Assembly: GCA_018062085.1 (NCBI GenBank)
Contig: JAGOSY010000023.1
Span: forward strand, 1 to 64,000
From: a bacterium
GTDB taxonomy: Bacteria; Cyanobacteriota; Vampirovibrionia; Obscuribacterales; Obscuribacteraceae
DNA length: 64,000 bases
Direction of reading: 5' to 3'
The position numbers and the translations under genes are program-made. The notes under the pieces are model-generated. The model searched no databases. It had not been told where the DNA came from and saw only the letters and a program-made list of their open reading frames with translations. Positions 36,011 to 44,925 of the stretch are shown here, one piece after another; position 1 is the first letter of the stretch; every line of letters begins with the position of its first letter.

Positions 36011-36394
36011 TTACTTTGATTGTGTGGCAATAGCTGCCCGTATACCAATGTAAGAGCCGATTGATGTAGCGACTGACACTAGAATACCTAGACCTAGAGC
36101 CTGAACCAGACCCAGTCCGCTGACGCTTAAGCCCATCAGTAGACCAAATGTAGTTCCGCTGAACAAATAGGGCTTGATACTTAAGCTAGACCAGAAGCCC
36201 AGAGATTCAGCCATTGCAATCAAAAGCGTATTGGCGATACCCAATACAGAACCTATGACGACTGCAAACATAAAGACAGTACGATCTGGCATGTGGCCTT
36301 GTTGAAAAATGGCAGTTACTGCAATGGTAATGAAACCGCAGCAAAGAATTGAGCAAACGATTGCCCATCCGAGTTTGTACATGAGTTTTATCAT
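36011..36394 (-). CDS. Small membrane protein (127 aa)
   Basis: Four hydrophobic segments fill the protein. ATG 36394 (MIKLMYKLGW) has AGGAG about 8 bases ahead on its strand. It reads in the same direction as the neighbouring small genes. Function unknown. Confidence 0.6.
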   Translation of the reverse strand: MIKLMYKLGWAIVCSILCCGFITIAVTAIFQQGHMPDRTVFMFAVVIGSVLGIANTLLIAMAESLGFWSSLSIKPYLFSGTTFGLLMGLSVSGLGLVQALGLGILVSVATSIGSYIGIRAAIATQSK

Positions 36395-36481
36395 CAGTGT
36401 TCTCCTGATAATACTGTTGAAAGAATCCAATTTTTGATTGAATGTGAAAAGGAATGTGAAAAGGAATGTGAAAAGCGCAAT

Positions 36482-36880
36482 CTAGAGCTCATGTTTTAAA
36501 CCTAGGTTGCGCCGCAGCATGCATATTTGCACCATGCCATGGTCGGCTCGCTCAAGACAGCGCTGCCACTGAGCTTCTGTGAAAAACTTAGCGGCCAAAC
36601 GCAGTTGCTCTCTTGCACTTTGCAGATTGCGTTCAACCAACCAGGCTTTGTCTTTGTCATAAGCTGGTAAGTGCGATTGCATCATACTATCGATAAACTC
36701 CAGCTCTGCCTCCAGTGATTCGACGGCTACGAATGCTGGCATTTGCACCTGCCGTCTAGCCAGTACACTCCATAGGGCACAAGCTCCGATGATCACTGCC
36801 GCCGCTGCAAGCGTATCCCACGGCACTCGAAGTAAGTCAAAGTAGTAATTTAGCCAATCTGTAGCTATTTGGTTTTTCAT
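36482..36880 (-). CDS. Small membrane-anchored helical protein
   Basis: A 132-residue protein with one helix (TLAAAAVIIGACALWSVLA) near residue 20-38 and a polar helical C-terminus of Leu/Arg/Glu composition. GAGGTT precedes the ATG. Function unknown. Confidence 0.6.
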   Translation of the reverse strand: MKNQIATDWLNYYFDLLRVPWDTLAAAAVIIGACALWSVLARRQVQMPAFVAVESLEAELEFIDSMMQSHLPAYDKDKAWLVERNLQSAREQLRLAAKFFTEAQWQRCLERADHGMVQICMLRRNLGLKHEL

Positions 36881-36999
36881 ATTAGTAACCTCAAAAAAAG
36901 TTGAATCAGCAAAATAAAAGCTGCTGGGGCGCCATCCTTGGCACTTTCAGCATTAGGTTAGATGACGCTTGTTGTAGCAGGGCTGCAAGAAGCGTTCTG

Positions 37000-37458
37000 T
37001 CAGGCAGTCACGTTAGCGGCTTCTGTCAAAGCATCGGCCTCAGCGAGTTTTTCCTGGGCTTTAGTCAGAAGGTCATCAATCACCGGGATCATAATGGCGT
37101 TCATTCCGTATACGAAAGGCACGACGGCTTCTTTTTCGACACCAAACTGATCCATAAGCGCCTCAACAATTTCTTCGGCCACATGCACCAGTGCAGCCAA
37201 GGGATTATTAGTCTCGGCATCGACTGGGAGCTCAGGTGTATTCAGGTATTGCAGGGTATTGCCGACGTTTTCTAGCATGGCATAGGCTTGTTTAGCTAGA
37301 CCCATGGCAACGAGACGATTAGCTTGAGCTGCCGCTGGGCCAGATGCAAGTTTTTCTTGAAGAACATTCTCGATCTGTTCTATTACACTGATTGAAGATT
37401 GATATTTTGCATTCATTTCTTCAACAGTCAAGGTTGGGTTTTGTGTTTGTGTGGTCAT
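37000..37458 (-). CDS. Hypothetical helical protein
   Basis: A 152-residue, soluble, probably all-helical protein, with no motif recognised. AGGAGA lies ahead of the ATG. It is the first gene of the small minus-strand run (37458 to 35088). Confidence 0.6.
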   Translation of the reverse strand: MTTQTQNPTLTVEEMNAKYQSSISVIEQIENVLQEKLASGPAAAQANRLVAMGLAKQAYAMLENVGNTLQYLNTPELPVDAETNNPLAALVHVAEEIVEALMDQFGVEKEAVVPFVYGMNAIMIPVIDDLLTKAQEKLAEADALTEAANVTA

Positions 37459-38141
37459 TGCTTTGTCTCCTAAAGACAGGGTTTTATGATGGTTTGTTCA
37501 ATGGCAGAGTTGACTTCAATCAGTGTCTAGCGGAAGCCCAGTGTTTCAGCCGTTGCAGAGTTCTCTTCGTTCAGATTGCGGGGGGTAGTGGCACATCTTC
37601 TTGGGGCAAACTTGGCTGCGCCTGGTTCGCTGCTTTGGCTGTTGGCGTGAGACGTTAAGCAACACGGTTGCTTCGTAAAGATTACTGATGAAGTAATAGC
37701 TAGTGTTCTAGTTGATAAGTCCTTGCATGCGCGTAAATAAGAAGAGAGTCTCTTACTGGTAACAGAGACACTATTAAAGAGGCAAGGTAGACCACTTTGT
37801 CGAAAAGAGCGAGGTTGCTACATCAGCAGGGCTTGAAGTCTATTCTGATCAGTCTTTTGTCTGATGCCGCAAATATTCACGGGCGATTGGGCTGCACCAA
37901 TAGTGGTGGTTCTACGAAGAAATCAGATTCGCACAGGCTCGGGTTGAAAGAACGGTGGTAGCCGCTGGAATGGTCGGCAGGGCTTCGTTTCTAGTAGTAG
38001 TCGACTCGAAGGTTTGTGGTGTCTCTTGGATGCTTGGTGTAACCGTACTGAGTTCGTTAGTTTCTATCAACCAATTGCTGGCATCGAGCTTATCGATTTA
38101 GGAGTCTGGTATTGGCATAGTGTTTAGTTCGTATAGTTCCA
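37459..38141. other. Intergenic region, ~680 bases
   Basis: No credible gene. One inverted repeat GTCTCT (37748-37753) with AGAGAC (37764-37769) is visible. The region should contain the promoter of the minus-strand run that starts at 37458, but I cannot fix its elements. Confidence 0.4.
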
Positions 38142-38912
38142 TCAAACACCGTCTTTGCCTCTTGTTGCCACAATCGGCACAACGACATCATCAAATATGG
38201 CGGCTCCAAAGGTACTGCCAGCATTATGACCGGCTGTCCGTGCCAGAGAGGGAAATACCGATTTAATTGCTGCTGTTGCAGGAGCTGTGCCAAGGGCGCC
38301 GACGGCACTGGCTACTAATGTAACTGTTCCTGCGCCTACATCTTGGAGAGTTCTGTGCGCCCGCATCTTCTGCTCTAGAGAATAGTCGTTCGGATTGGAG
38401 ACTACTTTGGCTGCGTCTACCCATGTTGGAACCTTATTCGCTAGTGTATAAAGACCATAGCCGCCAGCGGCTACTAGGCCGGCTCCTATTACCACTGGTG
38501 ATACGAACGTAGCACCGATTCCTACTCCTAAGCCAATTGCCGCACTACCTAGAACCCTCCCCGGATGATTGGTTAGCTCGTCAATTGCTCCGACGGCAAG
38601 ATCCTTTGCTACTTCCATAACGCTTGAATCGTTGTCGTCAGTGATTTGCAGCTCTGGTAAAGTGGTGTTGGCGGCTAGAGTTGTAGCAGACCAACTCTTG
38701 AGTCTGTTGTCCGCATTGGGCTCTGGCAAGTCTTGAATGTTCCAGAGTGAAGGTATGTTTTCAGTCGGCAGCCCGTATGACTCCATTCTGCAGGCTTGCA
38801 AACTATCTATTTCAATCGTCGACTTAAAAGATTGCTGCTCTATCTGCCATGGACTATGAGCAATTGCCATACTCTCAGTTGATTTCGTTGTACTTTCTTC
38901 TATTGCTGGCAT
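38142..38912 (-). CDS. Hypothetical protein with glycine-rich hydrophobic segment
   Basis: A 256-residue protein. The first ~90 residues are polar. Residues ~115-160 form a Gly/Ala-rich membrane-like segment (AIGLGVGIGATFVSPVVIGA). The C-terminal part has AAKVVSNPNDYSL and a second Ala/Val-rich stretch. The plan resembles the N-terminal modules of the HExxH and PP2C-like proteins at 22.9-26 kb, but no catalytic domain is attached. Function unknown. Confidence 0.55.
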   Translation of the reverse strand: MPAIEESTTKSTESMAIAHSPWQIEQQSFKSTIEIDSLQACRMESYGLPTENIPSLWNIQDLPEPNADNRLKSWSATTLAANTTLPELQITDDNDSSVMEVAKDLAVGAIDELTNHPGRVLGSAAIGLGVGIGATFVSPVVIGAGLVAAGGYGLYTLANKVPTWVDAAKVVSNPNDYSLEQKMRAHRTLQDVGAGTVTLVASAVGALGTAPATAAIKSVFPSLARTAGHNAGSTFGAAIFDDVVVPIVATRGKDGV

Positions 38913-39425
38913 GTTAGACCCTAGTAAGTGCGTTAACAGTTACTATCCGCCTTGAATCGATTTTGGACATCAAAATTGAGGTTTTTTCTGATGTCGTAAA
39001 ACAGCGGAAGATAGAGCTTGTTTCGGGCTGCTTGAAAAGCAGGAGTTGTAAAGCGGTTTAATTTAGAGTCAGTGCAATGTGGAAAAAGGTTGCTCGGTGG
39101 CAAGTTAGAGGAAAAAAATGACCAGAGCTAGCGCAGCTAGCGAAAACGACTCAAGCTCTAGTTCTATTGCAGCATGGTGCTTCCCTTTGGACTTTGTCAG
39201 TAGCTTGTTGCGAGCGTTGTCAGTGGCTACTGTTACTTGTCATTGCAGTCTTGAAGTTGTTTATTCGCAAGTACTAGCCTGAGTTTCTATTATTCCTGCC
39301 TCCTACTTATTACCAGACATTTTCTGCCAGTCTCCACCAACTAAGTAACCAACCATCAACCGCTAAGTACCTGCAGCCGCACTCAATTGCGTTGCATGTG
39401 GAACAGCACCAACCAAGGAACAATC
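38913..39425. other. Upstream region of mdh copy 1, duplicated at mdh copy 2
   Basis: From about 39080 to the start codon the sequence aligns with 43505-43866 upstream of the second mdh, including TAGC-rich blocks, CTTGAAGTTG and the ACCAAGGAAC ribosome binding site. The upstream control region was therefore part of the duplicated unit. Confidence 0.7.
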
Positions 39426-40511
39426 ATGTTCAAAGTCTCAATTATCGGAGCCGGCAATGTCGGCGCTACAGCTGCACAGTACATCGCCATGAGAAATTTG
39501 GCTGACGTTGTGCTCATCGATATCAACGAGGGTGCTGCTATGGGTAAATCATTGGATTTGCTTCAGACCGGGCCAGTTACCTCTCATTGCGCTCATCTCT
39601 CTGGCGCCAGTGGTTATGAAACCACCGCCAATTCTGATGTGGTCGTTATCACCGCTGGTATTCCGCGAAAAGAGGGAATGAGTCGCGACCAATTGCTCAA
39701 AATCAATGCTCAAATTGTTAGCAGTGCTGCCGAGCAAGCTGTGAAATTTTCACCTGATGCTGTTTTTGTAATTGTCACTAATCCGCTGGATGTGATGACT
39801 CAGCTCGCCTACCAGATTACTGGATTACCCCGCCAGCGCGTGATTGGCATGGCCGGGGTGCTCGATAGCGGTCGTTTTCAGACCTTTATTGCTGCTGAGT
39901 TGGCGGTTAGCCCGGTGGATGTAAAAGCGATGGTTCTAGGGGGTCACGGCGACCTTATGGTGCCATTGTTGCGTCATTCTTCGGTCAATGGTATTCCCGC
40001 CTTAGAGTTAATTTCTGAAACTCGTCTGCAAGAGCTAGCAGTGCGAACCAGGGACGGCGGTGCTGAAATTGTCAGCTACTTGAAGTCTGGCAGTGCCTAC
40101 TATGCGCCAGGTGCTTCTGTTGCTCTTATGGTCGAGGCGATTCTGCAAGATCAAAACCGTATGCTGCCATGCTCAGTTTTGGCCACTGGTCAATATGGTC
40201 TCAACAATGTTTTTGTGGGTTTACCTGTTGTGCTTGGTCGCAGCGGCGTTAAACGCATTGTCGAACTGCCATTGAACAGCTCCGAACTACAAGCACTGCA
40301 AAAGTCGGCAGCAGCTATAGAGAAGAACGTAGTGGTTATGAATGATTTGATTGGCTGGGGTAAACCAGCGATTGTTGAGGCTGCCGTTACGGAATTGCCA
40401 GCAGTAGTGGCTGCAACAGCTCCGGTGGCAGCTATTGTTGAATCTGATGAACCTTCTGCATCTGCTCCTGAAGCAGCTCTTGCTGAGCCTAAAGAACCAG
40501 TAGCTAAGTGA
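39426..40511 (+). CDS. mdh: Malate dehydrogenase, copy 1
   Basis: A 361-residue LDH/MDH-superfamily enzyme. NAD-binding GAGNVGAT (residues 7-14) and VLIDI with its acidic residue come first. ITAGIPRKEGMSRDQLL gives the substrate-loop Arg, which favours malate over lactate. VTNPLDVMTQ and GMAGVLDSGRF follow, and LGGHGDLMVPLLRHSS has the catalytic His. It interconverts malate and oxaloacetate with NAD. An Ala/Pro/Glu-rich tail after ~residue 315 is not typical of the family. ATG 39426 follows CAAGGAAC. The protein is nearly identical to copy 2 through most of its length and differs mainly in the tail. Confidence 0.9.
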   Translation: MFKVSIIGAGNVGATAAQYIAMRNLADVVLIDINEGAAMGKSLDLLQTGPVTSHCAHLSGASGYETTANSDVVVITAGIPRKEGMSRDQLLKINAQIVSSAAEQAVKFSPDAVFVIVTNPLDVMTQLAYQITGLPRQRVIGMAGVLDSGRFQTFIAAELAVSPVDVKAMVLGGHGDLMVPLLRHSSVNGIPALELISETRLQELAVRTRDGGAEIVSYLKSGSAYYAPGASVALMVEAILQDQNRMLPCSVLATGQYGLNNVFVGLPVVLGRSGVKRIVELPLNSSELQALQKSAAAIEKNVVVMNDLIGWGKPAIVEAAVTELPAVVAATAPVAAIVESDEPSASAPEAALAEPKEPVAK

Positions 40512-40551
40512 CGACTAGGTTGATAGTCTCAAGTTAGCCGCAGCACAAGAC
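40508..40551 (+). pseudogene. Scar of a deleted glpD 5' end
   Basis: From 40508 the bases after mdh copy 1 align with the first ~45 bases of glpD (44922 onward): TAGGTTGATAGTCT against CAGGGGCGACAGTCT, then TAGCC and ACAAGA blocks. ATG has become GTG, a one-base gap breaks the frame and a stop follows. After 40553 the alignment jumps to the 3' flank of glpD. Confidence 0.65.
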
Positions 40552-40552
40552 T

Positions 40553-40622
40553 TGTAGGAAACTTTTGTCGCTCACGGCTCGGAAGCTGTGAGCGACACTA
40601 TCTAAAAAAAAAGCCACGCAGA
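40553..40622 (+). repeat. 3' flank homologous to that of glpD
   Basis: TAGGAAACTTTTGTCGCTC to GTGAGCGAC and a run of A residues match 46644-46710 after glpD. Copy 1 holds a perfect 9-bp stem (GTCGCTCAC at 40567-40575, GTGAGCGAC at 40588-40596); in copy 2 the stem is partly lost. Confidence 0.65.
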
Positions 40623-40795
40623 TACTAGTTTGCGTAGTAAAAAAAGTTATTTAAAACTGAGCTTGGCGCGTGACAACAGCTGGCTTCTTGAGGTTCTGGA
40701 GGTTTTCAATGGGGATGTTGAATTGCAGGGCATGTCACATAGAAAGACATGGTGGTAGGCAATCCATAGCCTATCACCCTAAAGTTATTGGTTTT

Positions 40796-40851
40796 GAGCA
40801 GCAGACAGAGTGAGCCGAATCACTCAACTCTATCTGTGCTCTTTGTTTTTT
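40796..40851 (+). terminator. Intrinsic terminator of the mdh copy 1 transcript
   Basis: An imperfect stem (GAGC, CAGA, GAGTGA on the left; TCACTC, TCTG, GCTC on the right) is followed by CTTTGTTTTTT. It ends at the tail of the convergent MFS gene. Confidence 0.55.
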
Positions 40852-40852
40852 G

Positions 40853-42145
40853 TTAGCAGAGATCCTTCAGTCGGCGCACCTGAATTAAATAGAGTAGCGC
40901 ACCGCATAGCATTCCGGCGGCACTGGCTACCAAAGCCATTGTTACTCCATACTGTTCTGCTAACCAGCCAGCGAGAAGGGCTGTAAAAGGGGCTAGGCCT
41001 AAAGTGCAGGTGGTATACACTCCCATTAGTTTGCCCCGAGATGAAGGCTCTACGCATTGCTGCATCAGTGAGTTACCGCCGTTCCAGTGAATAGAAAGAC
41101 AGATACCAGCCACAACGATGGCGGCTATTGAAATTGCCATCGATTGTGAAAATGCCAAAGGTACTAAAGCTAGCGATAAAATGACGGCGGCAATGCCAAC
41201 CCGTCGCCGCCTACCTTTCTTGTTGCCGGTGTAGGCAATTGAGAGTGATCCCAGAAGAGCACCTACGCCTGCTGCTGTGGTGAGAAAGCCGTAGGCTACT
41301 GATTGTCCGTGTAACAGCTCGGAGGCAATAGCCGGCATTAGCACAGTATATTGCAAGCCGCATGTGGTGACGAAAGCTGCTAGAAACAGTAGGGTATAGA
41401 CCCCGGGTCTTTTGAGAATGGCATAAAATTGAGCTTTTGCCGCGCTTTTAGCTATGAGTTTTTCGCTTTGGCTCATTCTCTCTCTGGTTCTATCTTTTTC
41501 TGCCTGCGCCAGGCGCAGCGCCCAAAGGCAGATCAGAGCAGCAACAAAGCTCAAGGCATTGATGGCAAAGCAGAGCTGCTCTCCATACGCCGCTATAATT
41601 AACCCGCCGAGAGCTGGGCCAATCATGCGCGAGACGTGAAAACCTGCCGAGGATAGACCAATGGCATTGGCTAAGTGTTCTTGATCTTTGATAAGAGTTG
41701 GAACAAGTGACTGCCTTGCTGGTACTTCAAAGGCGATGGTGCAGCCCAGGATGATTGATAAAGCAACAATCAAGCCGAGGCTGCCTTCATCAGTGAATTG
41801 TAGATAGCTAAGCAAGAGAGCTTGCAGCATGGCGACTGAATTGCATGTAAGCAGTATTTTGCGTTTATCGTATCGATCGGCGGCTATGCCTCCAATGAAC
41901 AGCAGAAACAGCAAGGGTAGGTTGCCGGCAAATATTACTATTCCAAGAGCTGCAGCAGAGCCAGTTAATCGATAAACTAGCCAGCTCAGCGCCATGCCTT
42001 GCATCCAGCCACCGATGCTAGAAATAAACATGCCGATTGTAAAAATGCGAAAATTTCGTTCTCTAAACGAGTGAAAGGTATCATTGCAGCAATTTTCAAC
42101 AGACTTCCCATAAGTCTGTAGCACTGCAATTAAGTATGCGAACAT
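40853..42145 (-). CDS. MFS transporter
   Basis: A 430-residue protein with about 12 hydrophobic helices. The N-terminal loop IGGWMQGMALSWLVY and the loop RYDKRKILLTCN between helices 2 and 3 fit the EntS-like/DUF894 group of drug or siderophore exporters. A second cytoplasmic loop (GNKKGRRRRVG) separates the halves. Substrate cannot be assigned. GCGGAGAC precedes the ATG. It lies 46 bases behind citrate synthase on the same strand and is probably cotranscribed with it, which is an odd pairing for a drug exporter. Confidence 0.8.
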   Translation of the reverse strand: MFAYLIAVLQTYGKSVENCCNDTFHSFRERNFRIFTIGMFISSIGGWMQGMALSWLVYRLTGSAAALGIVIFAGNLPLLFLLFIGGIAADRYDKRKILLTCNSVAMLQALLLSYLQFTDEGSLGLIVALSIILGCTIAFEVPARQSLVPTLIKDQEHLANAIGLSSAGFHVSRMIGPALGGLIIAAYGEQLCFAINALSFVAALICLWALRLAQAEKDRTRERMSQSEKLIAKSAAKAQFYAILKRPGVYTLLFLAAFVTTCGLQYTVLMPAIASELLHGQSVAYGFLTTAAGVGALLGSLSIAYTGNKKGRRRRVGIAAVILSLALVPLAFSQSMAISIAAIVVAGICLSIHWNGGNSLMQQCVEPSSRGKLMGVYTTCTLGLAPFTALLAGWLAEQYGVTMALVASAAGMLCGALLYLIQVRRLKDLC

Positions 42146-42191
42146 AGTTGTCTCCGCTGCAGTGATTTCTGCCAGTCAATGTTATAGAAAC

Positions 42192-43346
42192 CTACTCAGG
42201 TCTTTTTCCTGTGTAGTACGAAAGCGGGCGATAGAGCTTGTTATTGCCAGCTTGTTCTCTAATGTGTTCACCCCAGCCAATCATGCGACTAGCGCAGAAG
42301 GTAGAACTGTAGAGCGTGCGAGGAATGCCAACATGTTCTAGGGCCACAGCTGTCCAGAACTCAACGTTGACGCGCAGTGTTCGCACTGGCTTATTTTCGG
42401 CAATGGCTTTAGCTTGTTGCTTTTCAGCAAGAGCTGCTAGAATCGCTGCCTCTGTTGCTTTCGCCAATTCAATGCGCGGACCTGCTTGTCTTTCGGCCAC
42501 TCGTTTCAGGCATAGCGAACGGGGGTCATCGGTACGGTAAATGCGGTGGCCAAAGCCCATAAACAGATGACCTGCTGTCATCTTTTCGCTTACCCAGTTG
42601 TCGACGTTGGCGCAATCACCAATGCTGTCAAACATGTCTAAAACTGGGCCTGGTGCGCCGCCGTGTAAGGGGCCTGATAGAGTGCCAATGGCGGCAGTTA
42701 GGGCGGCACCAACGTCGGCACCGGTCGATACAGTGACACGGGCGCTAAATGTTGATGCGTTTAAACCGTGGTCCATGGTTAAAATCAGGTAGGTTTCTAA
42801 CGCGCGGAGGTTGGCTTCACTCGGGCGTTCACCAGTGATGCCCCAGAGGTATCTTTCGGCGTATCCACGGTTGCCCAATTTGTATTTTGGTTTGCGCCCG
42901 GTATGCAAGACTTCCATGATTGCTGGTGTTAGGGCGCATAAGGTCATAATTTCTTCGCTGATGGCAACCGGTTCGCGCTTCAACCAAGACTTGAAATTGC
43001 GGCCGTTAGCAATGGCAGAAAGGCTGCTGCGAAAAGCTGACATTGGTTCACCACCGCGTAGTTTGCGCACCAATTTGACTTCGTCATTGGTTAAGTGGCC
43101 AAGTTCTTCAACTTTGAAGCGAAAGTCAGATAGCTCGCAGCAGCTCGGTAGACGACCTTTGCGCAGGACAAACCAAACTTCTTCAAAGGTCTTGGTTTCG
43201 GCTAGATCAACAGCGTTGAAGCCATTGAAAATTAGTTTACCCTCCGTGCCCATAACTTCACTTAGGTTTGTATAGCAGGCGTAGACGCCCTCTAAACCAG
43301 CAGGAAAAGCAGAGATAGTTGCAGTTGTTTCGATTGAAGTGCTCAT
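42192..43346 (-). CDS. gltA: Citrate synthase
   Basis: A 384-residue enzyme of the short (dimeric/type I-like) citrate synthase group. The active-site motifs are visible: DHGLNASTFSARV with the first catalytic His, GPLHGGAPG, and GFGHRIYRTDDPRS with the second His and the substrate-binding Arg. It condenses oxaloacetate with acetyl-CoA. A 2-methylcitrate synthase cannot be excluded, since these share the motifs. GGAGA lies ahead of the ATG. It sits between two malate dehydrogenase genes that make its oxaloacetate substrate. Confidence 0.9.
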   Translation of the reverse strand: MSTSIETTATISAFPAGLEGVYACYTNLSEVMGTEGKLIFNGFNAVDLAETKTFEEVWFVLRKGRLPSCCELSDFRFKVEELGHLTNDEVKLVRKLRGGEPMSAFRSSLSAIANGRNFKSWLKREPVAISEEIMTLCALTPAIMEVLHTGRKPKYKLGNRGYAERYLWGITGERPSEANLRALETYLILTMDHGLNASTFSARVTVSTGADVGAALTAAIGTLSGPLHGGAPGPVLDMFDSIGDCANVDNWVSEKMTAGHLFMGFGHRIYRTDDPRSLCLKRVAERQAGPRIELAKATEAAILAALAEKQQAKAIAENKPVRTLRVNVEFWTAVALEHVGIPRTLYSSTFCASRMIGWGEHIREQAGNNKLYRPLSYYTGKRPE

Positions 43347-43866
43347 GAGAGTTCTCCATGGTTTTTGTAGGTGGAAAGACCTGACTCAAAAAAAAGATAG
43401 CCGAACGCAATTCCCGATTGCATCTAAGCAATATTGAGGAAGCGGTAGAGCGGCCGATGTGTGAGTTAGGGGAAAGGAAAAGTTTGTTTGTTGAAAGAAA
43501 GCTCTGTGAAAATTGGTCGGTGAAAAGGTAGTGAAGAAAGATAACTTGTCCTAGCATAGCCAGCGAAAAAGACTCAAGGCGGGCTGTTGCTGCGACGGGT
43601 CGCTTTCTCTTTGACTTACTGGGTCACTTTCAACTAGCGTCATCGGTGAATTGTATTTTGTGCCACTGCGGCCTTGAAGTTGATTGTTTATAGATACTAG
43701 GCTGAGCTTCTAATATTGCGTCCCCTTTTGTTTTGTCTAACTGCTTTTTCTTTTAGACATCCAATCATTCAAAAATAGCCATTAAACCAACCATTCATTA
43801 ACGCTTAGTACCAGCAGCCCCTTTTATCTGGGTTGCCAGTGGAACAGCCTCAACCAAGGAACCACC
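43347..43866. promoter_or_regulatory. Divergent region of citrate synthase and mdh copy 2
   Basis: The right-hand ~360 bases (43505-43866) are the duplicated mdh upstream region. The left-hand ~150 bases are unique and hold the citrate synthase leader. No sure -35/-10 was identified. Confidence 0.45.
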
Positions 43867-44925
43867 ATGGACAAAGTCTCAATTATCGGAGCCGGCTTCG
43901 TCGGCGCTACAGCTGGTCACTACATAGCCATGAAAAATTTGGCCGATGTCGTGCTCATCGACATTAACGAAGGTGCTGCTATGGGTAAAGCATTAGATTT
44001 GCTTCAGACCGGGCCTATTACTTCTCATTGCTCACACCTATCTGGCGCCAGTGGTTACGAAGCCACCGCCAATTCTGATGTGGTCGTTATCACCGCTGGT
44101 ATTCCTCGCAAAGAGGGAATGAGCCGTGACGAATTGCTTAAAATCAATGCTCAAATTGTCAGCAGCGCGGCTGAGCAAGCAGTGAAATTTTCACCTGATG
44201 CCATTTTTGTCATCGTCACTAATCCGCTTGACGTGATGACCCAACTTACCTACCAAGTAACTGGTCTACCAAGTCACCGTGTTATTGGCATGGCCGGTGT
44301 GCTCGATAGCGGTCGGTTTCAGACCTTTATTGCCGCCGAACTACACATTAGCCCAGTGGATGTTAAAGCGATGGTTCTAGGGGGTCACGGCGACCTTATG
44401 GTGCCTTTATTGCGTCATGCTTCAGTCAACGGTATCCCCGCTTTAGAGTTAATTTCTGGAGCTCGTCTGCAAGAACTAGCAGTACGAACCACGGACGGCG
44501 GCGCTGAAATTGTCAAACATTTGAAGACTGGCAGTGCTTATTATGCCCCTGGAGCTTCTGTTGCTCTAATGGTGGAAGCTATTTTGCAAGATCAAAACCG
44601 GTTGTTGCCATGTTCAGTTTTGGCCACTGGTCAATATGGCATCAACGATGTCTATGCAGGTCTACCTGTTGTGCTTGGTCGCCAGGGTGTTAAACAGGTC
44701 GTTGAATTGCCCTTGAACAGCTCTGAGTTGGAAGCATTGCAGAAATCAGCTGCGGCCATAGAGAAGAACGTTGCTGTTATGAATGATTTGATCGGCTGGG
44801 GGAAAACAGCGGTTGTAGCGTTGCCAGAAGATGTTTCTGCTGCTTCTGTTCCTGTTCCTCTTCCTGTTTCAGGCCCGACTTCTGAAGCCGCTGTTGTTGA
44901 GCCTCAAGAACCGGTCGCAAAATGA
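43867..44925 (+). CDS. mdh: Malate dehydrogenase, copy 2
   Basis: A 352-residue paralog of the enzyme at 39426, with the same NAD loop (GAGFVGATAG), IPRKEGMSRDELL, NPLDVMTQ and GGHGDLMVPLLRHAS motifs. Asn in GAGNVG is Phe here. The tails diverge: Ala/Pro-rich ending in PQEPVAK, against PKEPVAK in copy 1. The stop overlaps the glpD start by four bases (ATGA), so the two are translationally coupled, an arrangement that copy 1 has lost. Confidence 0.9.
   Translation: MDKVSIIGAGFVGATAGHYIAMKNLADVVLIDINEGAAMGKALDLLQTGPITSHCSHLSGASGYEATANSDVVVITAGIPRKEGMSRDELLKINAQIVSSAAEQAVKFSPDAIFVIVTNPLDVMTQLTYQVTGLPSHRVIGMAGVLDSGRFQTFIAAELHISPVDVKAMVLGGHGDLMVPLLRHASVNGIPALELISGARLQELAVRTTDGGAEIVKHLKTGSAYYAPGASVALMVEAILQDQNRLLPCSVLATGQYGINDVYAGLPVVLGRQGVKQVVELPLNSSELEALQKSAAAIEKNVAVMNDLIGWGKTAVVALPEDVSAASVPVPLPVSGPTSEAAVVEPQEPVAK

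Noticed and set aside
37392..37658. Plus-strand frame overlapping the 37458 gene start
   Set aside because: No ribosome binding site, and it covers the antisense of a well-supported gene and its leader.
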